From NCBI RefSeq assembly GCF_002224675.1, contig NZ_NMPZ01000023.1, positions 1 through 64,000 of the forward strand: 64,000 nt of DNA. The letters run 5' to 3'. A program made the position numbers and the translations under genes. How positions within the stretch are numbered: position 1 is the first letter of the stretch; each line of letters starts with the position of its first letter. A model generated the notes under the pieces. That model was not told the origin of the DNA. It made no database searches and saw only the letters and a list, made by a program, of their open reading frames with translations. Origin of the DNA: Segatella copri (GTDB lineage: Bacteria > Bacteroidota > Bacteroidia > Bacteroidales > Bacteroidaceae). Shown piece after piece: positions 17,803 to 26,461 of the stretch.

Positions 17803-20800
17803 TTAGAAACCTACCTGAAGTCCGAATGATACGGATGTTGAAAGTGGATAGTTCCAGTTTGGATTCTCTGGGTCTGAACAGGTCAGGCTATTGCTCTTGA
17901 TGGTCAAAAGATTCTGACCTGAGAGATAGACACGGGCACTGGTCATCTTCAACTTAGAGAGGATGCTGCTTGGGATGGTGTAACCCACCTGCAAGGTACG
18001 CAACTTCAAGTAAGATCCATTCTCCACAAAGTAAGAAGATGCTCGACCTTCATCGGCTGTATTCATGGTGCTCAAGCGTGGGATGGAAGAACCAGTGTTG
18101 TTGGTATTCCAAGCATCGAGCAAACGGGTACCCTTGTTAGAACCACCATCAGTAATAGCCCAGAAGTCGGTCTGGAACTTTTGGTTGTTATACACATCCT
18201 GGTCATAGACACCCTGCCAGAACATACTGAAATCAAAGCCCTTGTAGTTGAGAGCAATATTCAAACCATAAGAGAAGGCTGGCACAGGGTCGAAAATCCA
18301 AGTCTGGTCATCTGAAGTAATTCCATTTTTACCATCTAAGTCCTTGTATTTCAATCCACCGACACGTGCGTTTGGCTGTCCAGACTTATCTACTTCTTCC
18401 TGATTCTGGAAAATTCCATCGGCTACATAACCTACGATAGAACCGTATGACTTGCCACTCTGCACCAGGTTTTCCTTAGATGTGTGAGCGTAAGCACCTG
18501 TTGTTGATGCTGGCAAATAAGTAACCTTGTTGCGGAAGAAATCCAGATTGCCGTTCACATCGATGCCAAGTCCATTAGCCAAGGTCTTGCGATAACCCAC
18601 GGTGAACTCCATACCCCAGTTGCGGAGCGAAGGACCATTCTGCCATGAATTTCCACCTTCACCAGTTGCACCCAGATAAGCAGGATTAATCAACATATCC
18701 TTTACATTCTTAATATAGGCATCCACTGTACCATAGAGGGTGTTGCCAAACAGGGTGTAATCCAAACCTACATTATACTGGGTAGCTGCCTCCCATTTCA
18801 AGTTAGGGTTAGCCAACTGTGTGGCACGATAACCAGAAGGGAAGGTACCTGAACCTTGCAGGAAGAGATCGTATGCAGTAGAGGTTACACGGTCTAGTCC
18901 GTAATCCACTACATAAAGACCAAACTGTGCATTGTTGTCGATAGCCTGGTTACCCGTCTGACCCCAAGAGAGTCGCAACTTGGCATCATCCAACCAATCC
19001 TTCTTCAGAAGATTGGAGAATCTGAAGCCGAGTGATGCAGCAGGGAAAGTACCCCAGCGATGAGCCTTACCGAAACGTGAAGAACCATCATGACGGATAG
19101 TGAAGGAAGCCAAGAGGAGATCATCCCAGTTGTAGTTCACCTTTCCGAAGAAAGAAGCCAGGCGATAGCCTACCTTCGCACCCGAGTTACGCATCGTTCC
19201 CGTGGCAGCATTTGGCCACATATAATCTTTATCTTCCAGCGCATAGCCTTCTGAATAGGCAGAGAAATCGATAACCGACTGCTTGGAAAATTCCATACCA
19301 CCGAGTACATCGATGTTGTGCTTGCCAATCTGAGTAACGTACTGGGCTGTGTTAGACCATGTCCAGTTAGTCTCATTGTTATTTGAGAGCGTTGTCTTGG
19401 CGATGTCATTGTTGACAATATCGGAATGATAAGTATTCGTCATCGAATTGATAAACGAAGTCTTAAAATCCAAACCGAAGTTAGAACGCAGGGTCAATCC
19501 CTTGACAGGCTTCAATTCTACGAAGGCATTACCGAAGATGCGCCAGTAGTCGAGGTGGTTATTGCGGTTCTGATACTGCTCACGACAAGGGTTCTGACGG
19601 TCGGCCATACTTCCTACAGGACCTGCGAAGGTCTTGCCATCTTCTTCGTAAACCGGAACGATAGAAGGCATCTTCAAGGCATTCTCCATCGGATGGCAAT
19701 CTACCTGAGAGGTATAAGTCAATGTTACATTCTCACCTACGGTTACGATCTTGTTTAAATTCCAAGAGGTGTTCAAACGAGCTGAGATATTCTCGAAGTC
19801 GGTATATTTCAAGACACCCTCATTGTTCTTGTATCCCAAGGAGAACATAGCGCTATGCTTGTCATTGGCATGAGATACAGAGAGGTCGTAGTTCTGCGAG
19901 AAACCTGTGCGAGAGATTTCATCGAGCCAGTCGGTATCTGAAAATCGCATGGTCTTCTTGGCATTGATGTAGCCATCATATCGACCATTGATAGTATAGT
20001 TCTGATACTGGTTGGTAGCAGGATTCCAAACGGTGATTGGAGTACCAGAGGCCGCATTCAAGTCGATGCCGTAGTTGGCAGCATAAGCTACAGGATCGAG
20101 TCCATCGTTCAGGGCTGCCTGAGCCATCGCAGTAGCATACTGGCTGGAGTTCATCAGCTTCATCTTCGACTGGTTGGAATAGAACTGTGCAGTCAGGTTG
20201 GCAGAGAAGTCAACAGCCACCTTGCTACCCTTCTTACCTTTCTTGGTGGTGATGATGATGACACCATTCGATGCACGGGAACCATAGATAGAAGCCGAAG
20301 CGGCATCCTTCAAAACCTGCATACTCTCTATATCATTTGTATTGAGAGTATTCAATGCCATATTGGTAGGCACACCATCTATGATATAAAGAGGATCCTG
20401 AGAAGAGTTGAAAGAACCGATACCACGAATACGCACGGTTCCTGAACCAATAGGAGAACCATCGGTAGTGACGGTCATACCAGGAACACGACCCTGCAAA
20501 GCACGCATCGGGTCTGTCTCTGAACTTGTCTTCAGGTTCTTGGTTGAAACCACAGCCACGGAACCGGTCAAGTCAGCCTTCTTCTGAGTGGTATAACCTG
20601 TTACAACTACTTCCTGCAAGTCGTTGGCATCTTCCTGAAGTGTTACCTCCATATTGTCTGAAGCCTTTACTTCTTGCGTCTTATATCCAATATAAGATAT
20701 AACAAGTGTGGAACCAGGAGCACATTCTACATGGAAGTTACCATCAAAGTCGGTAACAGTACCAGTCTTTGTGCCTTTCACCATAACAGATGCACCAATG

Positions 20801-20916
20801 ACAGTCTCACCGGTAGCATCCTTTACGATGCCATTTACATTTACCTGTTGTGCACTAACCATGGTGCAAACAGCACAGAGCGCAGAGCTCATCAGTAATC
20901 TTGAAAGATTGTTCAT
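17803..20916 (-). CDS. SusC/RagA TonB-dependent outer-membrane oligosaccharide transporter
   Basis: This is the outer-membrane importer of the fructan locus. The 1037 residues include a signal peptide (1-22), a carboxypeptidase-D-like domain (24-110, GIVKDATGETVIGASVMVKG), the TonB-box region near LQEVVVTGYTTQKK, a plug (about 115-230, with the SusC hallmark LYIIDGVP) and a 22-strand barrel ending in an aromatic residue (FGLQVGF). It heads the susC-susD-GH32 unit, with a -7 box at 20967-20974 and an operator at 21001-21045. Energy should come from a TonB complex such as the one at 43767-46808. The gene is intact. Confidence 0.96.
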   Translation of the reverse strand: MNNLSRLLMSSALCAVCTMVSAQQVNVNGIVKDATGETVIGASVMVKGTKTGTVTDFDGNFHVECAPGSTLVISYIGYKTQEVKASDNMEVTLQEDANDLQEVVVTGYTTQKKADLTGSVAVVSTKNLKTSSETDPMRALQGRVPGMTVTTDGSPIGSGTVRIRGIGSFNSSQDPLYIIDGVPTNMALNTLNTNDIESMQVLKDAASASIYGSRASNGVIIITTKKGKKGSKVAVDFSANLTAQFYSNQSKMKLMNSSQYATAMAQAALNDGLDPVAYAANYGIDLNAASGTPITVWNPATNQYQNYTINGRYDGYINAKKTMRFSDTDWLDEISRTGFSQNYDLSVSHANDKHSAMFSLGYKNNEGVLKYTDFENISARLNTSWNLNKIVTVGENVTLTYTSQVDCHPMENALKMPSIVPVYEEDGKTFAGPVGSMADRQNPCREQYQNRNNHLDYWRIFGNAFVELKPVKGLTLRSNFGLDFKTSFINSMTNTYHSDIVNNDIAKTTLSNNNETNWTWSNTAQYVTQIGKHNIDVLGGMEFSKQSVIDFSAYSEGYALEDKDYMWPNAATGTMRNSGAKVGYRLASFFGKVNYNWDDLLLASFTIRHDGSSRFGKAHRWGTFPAASLGFRFSNLLKKDWLDDAKLRLSWGQTGNQAIDNNAQFGLYVVDYGLDRVTSTAYDLFLQGSGTFPSGYRATQLANPNLKWEAATQYNVGLDYTLFGNTLYGTVDAYIKNVKDMLINPAYLGATGEGGNSWQNGPSLRNWGMEFTVGYRKTLANGLGIDVNGNLDFFRNKVTYLPASTTGAYAHTSKENLVQSGKSYGSIVGYVADGIFQNQEEVDKSGQPNARVGGLKYKDLDGKNGITSDDQTWIFDPVPAFSYGLNIALNYKGFDFSMFWQGVYDQDVYNNQKFQTDFWAITDGGSNKGTRLLDAWNTNNTGSSIPRLSTMNTADEGRASSYFVENGSYLKLRTLQVGYTIPSSILSKLKMTSARVYLSGQNLLTIKSNSLTCSDPENPNWNYPLSTSVSFGLQVGF

Positions 20917-20966
20917 ACTATTATAACGTTTTAAGTTCCAAAAATTGTGATTGTTTGAATCTGCTG

Positions 20967-20974
20967 CAAAATTA
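20967..20974 (-). promoter_or_regulatory. Promoter -7 box for susC-susD-GH32
   Basis: TAATTTTG on the minus strand followed by CAGCAG, about 50 bases before the susC start. Confidence 0.65.
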
Positions 20975-21000
20975 GGGTAAAAGCTGTGATATAAATAAAA

Positions 21001-21045
21001 AAAATCGTTCCTGCAACAATAATTATGTTACATGAAACGATTTTC
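21001..21045 (-). promoter_or_regulatory. Putative fructan operator, site 2 (susC unit)
   Basis: A near-palindrome: AAAATCGTTCCTGCAACA on the left, and on the right the inverse of AAAATCGTTTCATGTAACA, with 7 bases between. It lies about 27-70 bases upstream of the -7 box. The half-site AATCGTT-C-TG-AACA recurs at sites 1, 3 and 4. The regulator gene at 21095 ends 49 bases away. Confidence 0.65.
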
Positions 21046-21094
21046 TTATCTTTTGCTAAGATTTTAAAGTACTTATTTTAAAGGAGTTAGAAAA

Positions 21095-22600
21095 CTATTT
21101 TCTTTTAGATAACTGTTTATTTCTGAAATCGGTAGGAAGAACGCCAAACTGCTTTCTGAAGCATGAAGAGAAATAGCCCGGTAATGCAAAGCCTACTTCT
21201 GCCGAGACTTCAGCTACAGTCTTATCAGTCTGCATCAGGAGCGTATAGGCTCTCTGCAGACGCATCTCTTTCAGGAGCTCGACAGGCGTTTTTCCTGTCA
21301 TAGCCTTCACCTTGCGATAGAGCTGTACTTTACTCAACTGCATCTCGGCTCCCAAATCATCCATCTTCATATCAGCATTGCCCATATTATCAAGAATCTT
21401 CTTCTTGAAACGATCCATGAAATAACGATCACTCTCATCCAAGTGATTCAGTTCAGCAGCCCAGCCCTCCTTGTTCTCAATGAATCCACGAGCCACGGCT
21501 TTCTGCTTCTGCAGCTTCTTTCTATATACCTTATATATATAGAAGATGATAATGAGCAGAACTAGGACAATAACGACGGCAACAATAATCATCCATTGCT
21601 GGATGCGGGATACCTCTGAATAAGAATCAAGACTGTCAGAAATCTGATCCAAATTCTTCATCTTGACTTCCAAATCCTGATATTGTAGGGCGATGGCATC
21701 ACAGTTTTCAGAGGTAGCAAGGAATGATTTCATCACATTATCCTTCTTATAGGGTTTACCCTGAAGGATATTCATCGCCAATTCCATAATCTTCTCGCCC
21801 TGGGTAGGATAGACATAAGAAGCAGCAAACTGTCCTCTCTTCACTCTATCCACTCCTTCCCATTCTCCAGGCAATCCATCAATGCCTACTATCAGCATCT
21901 GCTTATCAATGCCTCGTCTCTCTGCTTCCAGAAAGGCTCCTATGGCACCTAGGTCGCTATGTCCAAACACGCCATCCGCATGTCCACACTTATCCAGATA
22001 TTGTTTCATCAACTCCTGGGCTCGCTCCAACTTCCAGTTGCTTTCCAGGGTAACCACCTTGATTCCCGGATAATTCTTCATCACCTCATGGAAACCACGA
22101 TGGCGCTCAATGACAGGAGAAGCATCTTTCAAGCCCGTAATCTCAACAACGATACCTTTTCCATCCAGTTTCCTGACAAGAAAGCGGGCTACTTCCCTAC
22201 CCGCTTCTACATTATCGCCACCGATGGAAGCTGTATAATGGGATGTCTTTACCTTTCTGTCGAAGAGAATAACCGGGATATGCGCACGATAAGCTCGCTC
22301 GATGGCAGGTGTTACATCAGTTACGTTATCAGGGGCAACAACAATCAAATCTACCTTCCTGGCTATCATACTGTCTATCTGCCGAGCCTGGCGTTGCCCG
22401 TCATTCTCTGCAGTAGTAAACAGCAAATCCACATTCTTATATTGATACTGCGCCAGTCGCATCTCATTATTCACCTTCTCGCGCCAAACTCCACTACAAC
22501 ATTGCGACACACCTATCACCACATTCTTCTGGGTGCAAGAACCTAGAAGAAGAATCATACAAAATAGTATAGTTAAGTTTTTATAAAGTCTTTCCATCAA
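21095..22600 (-). CDS. Transmembrane AraC regulator with periplasmic sugar-binding domain, no kinase or receiver
   Basis: The 501 residues show a signal/lipobox (LGSC, Cys22), a RbsB-type periplasmic binding domain (about 27-300), one membrane helix (336-356) and directly after it a cytoplasmic AraC helix-turn-helix domain (about 400-496, VQLYRKVKAMTGKTPVELL). The 933-residue hybrid regulator at 32987-35788 has the same sensor (VIGVSQC start, ERAYxxxIPVIL, YPT-G) and its helix at the same residue numbers, but then about 450 residues of kinase and receiver that are absent here. It should sense fructose, as BT1754 does, and act as a one-component activator of the adjacent units. Sensor and DNA-binding folds are seen; ligand and targets are inferred. 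Confidence 0.88.
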   Translation of the reverse strand: MMERLYKNLTILFCMILLLGSCTQKNVVIGVSQCCSGVWREKVNNEMRLAQYQYKNVDLLFTTAENDGQRQARQIDSMIARKVDLIVVAPDNVTDVTPAIERAYRAHIPVILFDRKVKTSHYTASIGGDNVEAGREVARFLVRKLDGKGIVVEITGLKDASPVIERHRGFHEVMKNYPGIKVVTLESNWKLERAQELMKQYLDKCGHADGVFGHSDLGAIGAFLEAERRGIDKQMLIVGIDGLPGEWEGVDRVKRGQFAASYVYPTQGEKIMELAMNILQGKPYKKDNVMKSFLATSENCDAIALQYQDLEVKMKNLDQISDSLDSYSEVSRIQQWMIIVAVVIVLVLLIIIFYIYKVYRKKLQKQKAVARGFIENKEGWAAELNHLDESDRYFMDRFKKKILDNMGNADMKMDDLGAEMQLSKVQLYRKVKAMTGKTPVELLKEMRLQRAYTLLMQTDKTVAEVSAEVGFALPGYFSSCFRKQFGVLPTDFRNKQLSKRK

Positions 22601-22621
22601 TAGTTGTATTTATTATGAGCG

Positions 22622-22629
22622 CAAAAATA
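22622..22629 (-). promoter_or_regulatory. Promoter -7 box for the membrane regulator
   Basis: TATTTTTG on the minus strand, 22 bases before the start; fits TAnnTTTG. No clear copy of the fructan operator lies upstream, only ATCGTTTTTT. Confidence 0.5.
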
Positions 22630-22670
22630 CTAATTCTTTTTGAAACGCCCATCGTTTTTTATCAAAAAAA

Positions 22671-22705
22671 GAGTCGCAACCCAAAATATATTCAAGTTGC
22701 GACTC
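22671..22705 (-). terminator. Terminator after the second GH32
   Basis: GAGTCGCAAC pairs with GTTGCGACTC; reading leftward the stem is followed by a seven-T run. It separates the GH32 transcript from the regulator gene. Confidence 0.85.
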
Positions 22706-22755
22706 CTTATTATTAACATTAAAACCTACAATTCGACTATACAATATCTACATGA

Positions 22756-24660
22756 TTACAAACCAAGCTTGTGAACCTTCAGATTCTTGAATTCAGCCTT
22801 GCCATCCTGGGTGTAAAGCTTCACATTCTCGTATGGAGCTACAGGGAACACGAGGTTGGTCATGGCGATACGGCCTCCATCTACGAAGAGCTCAACTGAT
22901 GACTTATCTACGAAGATATCAACATGATAAGTCTTCTTGCCATCCTCGCAAAGACTCAACGGAGCCCAGGTAGCCAGAGCGAAATCGTTCTTGTAGTTGA
23001 TGGAATTGGCAATGCGGGCAGGCTCCTTGCCTTCAGCTGCACGCTGCTTGTCCCAAGCCAACTCGATATCGTGAGGAACTGCCTGCTTGCCGAAATCGGT
23101 CAAACCGCTCTCTGTTCTATCCATTACCACCTTGCCCTGCTTCATATCGAAATAAATCAGGGTGCGCTCACGCTTGTTGTTTGAAATCTCAATACCGGCA
23201 ATGCCGTTGGCATCTGGAGTTACATCGGCTTCGATTTCGAAAGCACCATTCATATTGGCAGCAACACCCTTCAGATTCTTGGCATCGGCTACAGAAGCAT
23301 CAGCCAAATCCTTGGTTTCCTTTCTCAAAGCATATACTTCAGGAGCTACATTTTCAGAAACATAATACTTGCCATTCTTCTCGTAGAGTTTCAACTCTCG
23401 AGGCAAACCGTTGGCACCACGATTCTGCTTAAACGGAGTAAGGTTGGCATACTGCCAGTTGCTCATCCAGGTGATACCCAGAACTCGGTCGCCTGTGTTT
23501 GAGAAGGTAACGGTAGCATAGTGATCCTTACCCCAATCGAGCCACTTTACTTCGTTGGCATCAGGACAAGTAAACTTCTTGCCATCGAAATCGCCTACGA
23601 AATACTCGGTAGCGCTGCCACCAAACCAGCAGCCAGGGTTGATATTCATCGTCATCACCCACTTCATCTTCTTCTTATCACCATTTACAGGCAACTGGAA
23701 GAAGTCTGGGCACTCATACTGACATGGCTGCTGACCTATACCTTTACCGAAGGCACTAACATAATTCCACTTCTTGAGATTCTTTGACTTGTACAAACGC
23801 ATCTCCTTATCGGCAGAAACAATCATATACCAGCATTTTCCCTTCTCATACCAGAACACCTTAGGGTCACGGAAGTCCTTCAAGCCATCGAATGGAGTCA
23901 ACACTGGGTTGCCCTCGTACTTGGTAAAGGTACGACCTTTGTCATTGCTATAAGCGATGCACTGCACCTCATCATGGTTTACACTACTGTTGTTGGTATA
24001 GATGGCGATGATGGCATTCTTGCCAAAGCCGGCAGTATTCTTCTTGTCGATGACAGAACTGCCAGAGAAGATATGACCTACAGGGTCGCGGGCAATGGCT
24101 GGATCGAGATGCTCCCAATGAACCAGGTCCTTGCTTACGGCATGGCCCCAATGCATATTACCCCACTTGCTTCCGTATGGGTTATACTGGAAGTAGAGAT
24201 GATACTCACCATCCTTATACACCATTCCGTTAGGGTCGTTCATCCAACCATAGAGCGGAGTGAAGTGATAAGATGGACGATAGTAATCGGTGTTGGTTGT
24301 ATCGAATGTATCGCTGAGCTTGAGCAAGTTGAGTGCCAAGGCATCTTTCTTCAGGCCAAGAATCTTGACGGTAGCAGTCTTACCCTTGCCCAAAGCGAAA
24401 GGCACATAGTAATCAGAACCATTCTGAGCCAGGCGAACGTCCATCCAGGTATCATCCTTAGAACCTGTATCGAGCAAAACCTGAGCCTCATCCTTCTCTT
24501 CCTGGATAGGGAGAAGAAGATACTTGGTAGGATTCTCCACCTTGACGATGGTAGTATCACCCTTGTGTTCGATGTTCATCTTCTGTGCAAAGGCAGAAGT
24601 GGTAGCTGATGCCATCAACATGAGGCAAGCAGCCTTTGTAATCATTGAATTGGATTTCAT
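22756..24660 (-). CDS. GH32 fructan hydrolase, second copy, exported
   Basis: A 634-residue paralogue of the GH32 at 14278-15996, with the same N-terminal extra module. The signal peptide covers about residues 1-26 (TSAFAQ) and has no lipobox. Catalytic residues are Asp142 (WMNDPNG), Asp265 (FRDP) and Glu316 (ECPDF). It has its own -7 box, operator and terminator, so it is regulated with the locus but transcribed separately. Having two periplasmic GH32 enzymes suggests different chain lengths or linkages, but this is inference. The C-terminal sandwich (SSVELFVDGGRIAMTNLVFP) is complete. Confidence 0.94.
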   Translation of the reverse strand: MKSNSMITKAACLMLMASATTSAFAQKMNIEHKGDTTIVKVENPTKYLLLPIQEEKDEAQVLLDTGSKDDTWMDVRLAQNGSDYYVPFALGKGKTATVKILGLKKDALALNLLKLSDTFDTTNTDYYRPSYHFTPLYGWMNDPNGMVYKDGEYHLYFQYNPYGSKWGNMHWGHAVSKDLVHWEHLDPAIARDPVGHIFSGSSVIDKKNTAGFGKNAIIAIYTNNSSVNHDEVQCIAYSNDKGRTFTKYEGNPVLTPFDGLKDFRDPKVFWYEKGKCWYMIVSADKEMRLYKSKNLKKWNYVSAFGKGIGQQPCQYECPDFFQLPVNGDKKKMKWVMTMNINPGCWFGGSATEYFVGDFDGKKFTCPDANEVKWLDWGKDHYATVTFSNTGDRVLGITWMSNWQYANLTPFKQNRGANGLPRELKLYEKNGKYYVSENVAPEVYALRKETKDLADASVADAKNLKGVAANMNGAFEIEADVTPDANGIAGIEISNNKRERTLIYFDMKQGKVVMDRTESGLTDFGKQAVPHDIELAWDKQRAAEGKEPARIANSINYKNDFALATWAPLSLCEDGKKTYHVDIFVDKSSVELFVDGGRIAMTNLVFPVAPYENVKLYTQDGKAEFKNLKVHKLGL

Positions 24661-24707
24661 GATCTGTTCTTTTTTAAATTGTTAGTGCTATTGTTTAAAT
24701 TCTGCTG

Positions 24708-24715
24708 CAAAGGTA
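24708..24715 (-). promoter_or_regulatory. Promoter -7 box for the second GH32
   Basis: TACCTTTG on the minus strand followed by CAGCAG, about 48 bases before the start codon. Confidence 0.65.
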
Positions 24716-24763
24716 AGGATAAAACAGGAATTATCATATCAATTTCGTTTCACCCGATACAAG

Positions 24764-24804
24764 AAATCGTTCATGCAACATCTTTCGCAGTGCATGAACG
24801 ATTC
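24764..24804 (-). promoter_or_regulatory. Putative fructan operator, site 3 (second GH32)
   Basis: The clearest palindrome of the set: AAATCGTTCATGCA, 13 bases, then TGCATGAACGATTC. It lies about 50-90 bases upstream of the -7 box and just downstream of the ATPase gene end at 24836. As a stem-loop it could also help end the ATPase transcript. Confidence 0.7.
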
Positions 24805-24835
24805 TTTTTCTCACATCTCCTTGGAGGCAACAAGA

Positions 24836-26038
24836 CTATACTTCCCCCATCAGCCATTTCAACGCATTGATTCGCTTGATACCATCATAATCTGCCGTCG
24901 GGTCTTCATCGAGCGTCAAGATATACTTGGGATATTGGTCCTTGATTTGCTGAAGCGAAGCGAGTTCACGCTTCAAGGTCTTCTCATCCCTTACCGTTGC
25001 AGCTACCTGATAATAGGTTAAGTCATTCTCGTCGATAGCAACAAAATCAACCTCCAAGTTATCCATCTTGCCTATATACACTTTCTTCTGCCGACGCAAG
25101 AGTTCCAGAAAAACGATATTTTCCAAAATACGCCCTGCATCAAAAGAGCGAGAGCCAAGCAACATACGTCGCAAACCAATATCCACCAGATAGTATTTTC
25201 CCAAAGTTTTGAGGAGTTGCTTACCCTTGATGTTATATCGCTTCACTTCATACAAGAAGAAAGACTCGCAAAGGGTTGACAGGTATTTCTCCACTGTCTT
25301 TTGGTCAATCTTTCGCCCATCAGCCGACATCAAGTCTGCAATACGTTTCGTCGAGAGAATATTGCCGATATTATCTGCCGTGAAACGTATCACGCTCTCC
25401 AACATCATCACATCGGAAAGTTTATTTCGACTCATGATGTCCTTTACCACTATCGTATTGTAAACAGCATTCAAGTAATCGCTAATCTCATTCGCCGTAT
25501 CCAACTCCAATGTATATGGGAAACTGCTCTTGCTCACATATTCTATATATGTCTGCGGAAGATGATCCGTACCACCGATACCTTCCGCATACTCCTTGAA
25601 AGACAACGGAAGCATCGCAATCTCTACATACCTGCCAGACAAGAGTGTAGCTATCTCGCTAGAAAGCATGTAGGCATTCGAACCCGTCACATATAAATCA
25701 ACTGTTGGCTTCAAATTAAGACTATTGATGATATCCGGAAAATCCGTGACATGCTGTATCTCATCAAAAAAGATGTAAGTCATCTTATCTTGCAGTATCA
25801 AAGGTTTGACATAAGAATACAGTTTTCTTGGGTCTCGCAATTCAAAATAGTCATAGTCCTCAAAATTGAGATAGATGATTTGCTCTTGCGTTACTCCATG
25901 AGCTATCAGCCAGTCACGATAAATCTCCATAATGGTCGATTTACCACAACGGCGGATGCCTGTTATTACCTTGATAAGCTTTTTATCCTTGAAAGCTATC
26001 AGCTTTTGCAGATAGTTATGTCGTTCTATTCTCTTCAT
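24836..26038 (-). CDS. AAA ATPase with DUF4143 domain
   Basis: Proteins of this common, little-understood family combine an N-terminal AAA_14 ATPase with a C-terminal DUF4143 region that resembles a nuclease-like fold. Walker A is GIRRCGKST. Walker B is IFFDEIQHV. The start at 26038 (MKRIERHNYL) is preferred to an ATG 36 bases upstream, because family members begin there and the -7 box at 26064-26071 would otherwise lie inside the gene. It sits between fructan units without sharing their operator and is probably an accessory gene. No partner is visible. Function is unknown. Confidence 0.85.
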   Translation of the reverse strand: MKRIERHNYLQKLIAFKDKKLIKVITGIRRCGKSTIMEIYRDWLIAHGVTQEQIIYLNFEDYDYFELRDPRKLYSYVKPLILQDKMTYIFFDEIQHVTDFPDIINSLNLKPTVDLYVTGSNAYMLSSEIATLLSGRYVEIAMLPLSFKEYAEGIGGTDHLPQTYIEYVSKSSFPYTLELDTANEISDYLNAVYNTIVVKDIMSRNKLSDVMMLESVIRFTADNIGNILSTKRIADLMSADGRKIDQKTVEKYLSTLCESFFLYEVKRYNIKGKQLLKTLGKYYLVDIGLRRMLLGSRSFDAGRILENIVFLELLRRQKKVYIGKMDNLEVDFVAIDENDLTYYQVAATVRDEKTLKRELASLQQIKDQYPKYILTLDEDPTADYDGIKRINALKWLMGEV

Positions 26039-26063
26039 TTTCGTATTTTTACATGTCACGCTG

Positions 26064-26071
26064 CAAATATA
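26064..26071 (-). promoter_or_regulatory. Promoter -7 box for the DUF4143 ATPase
   Basis: TATATTTG on the minus strand, 26 bases before the chosen start. Confidence 0.5.
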
Positions 26072-26211
26072 CATATTTTTTAGGAATCTACATACTAGAA
26101 GTACGATTATTTAGAAAGTTTTAGGAATTGATTCCTAAAACTTTTCTTTTACGGACATTTTTAGGAAGACAAACACTAAAACTTCTCCGCTTTTATTCAT
26201 CATAACTAATA

Positions 26212-26240
26212 ACTGAGCCCACTTTAAAAAGGGGCTCAGT
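26212..26240. other. Perfect stem-loop upstream of the ATPase gene
   Basis: ACTGAGCCC and GGGCTCAGT form a 9-bp stem with an 11-base loop. It lacks a good T-run on either side, so it is not a clear terminator. It lies between the ATPase promoter and three direct repeats. Confidence 0.5.
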
Positions 26241-26315
26241 AATAAAAATTGATTGCAGTTCGTGTAAACACATCTAATCCATTTAAAATCAAGTGCAAAG
26301 ATACAACTTTATTTT

Positions 26316-26396
26316 CATTTCCAAACCAAAAACTAATAATTTCTTGTGCATTTCCAAACCAAAAGCCATATTTTTCCAATCATTTCCAAACCAAAA
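26316..26396. repeat. Three 16-bp direct repeats with 32-33 bp period
   Basis: CATTTCCAAACCAAAA occurs at 26316, 26349 and 26381. Steps of 33 and 32 bp correspond to three DNA turns. The intervening bases are not conserved. Three copies with 16-17 bp gaps are too few and too short for a CRISPR array; protein-binding sites are likelier. Confidence 0.65.
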
Positions 26397-26404
26397 ACAA
26401 GAAA

Positions 26405-26440
26405 AAGGCAGCACTATACATTATTATATAGTACTGCCTT
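26405..26440 (-). terminator. Terminator after the TonB-dependent receptor
   Basis: AAGGCAG-ACTATA pairs with TATAGT-CTGCCTT, 22 bases after the receptor stop, with a T-rich leftward flank. Confidence 0.75.
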
Positions 26441-26461
26441 ATCTTATTATGTTTGAACTAA

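Noticed and set aside
26316..26396. CRISPR array
   Set aside because: Only three 16-bp repeats, 16-17 bp gaps and no cas genes nearby.
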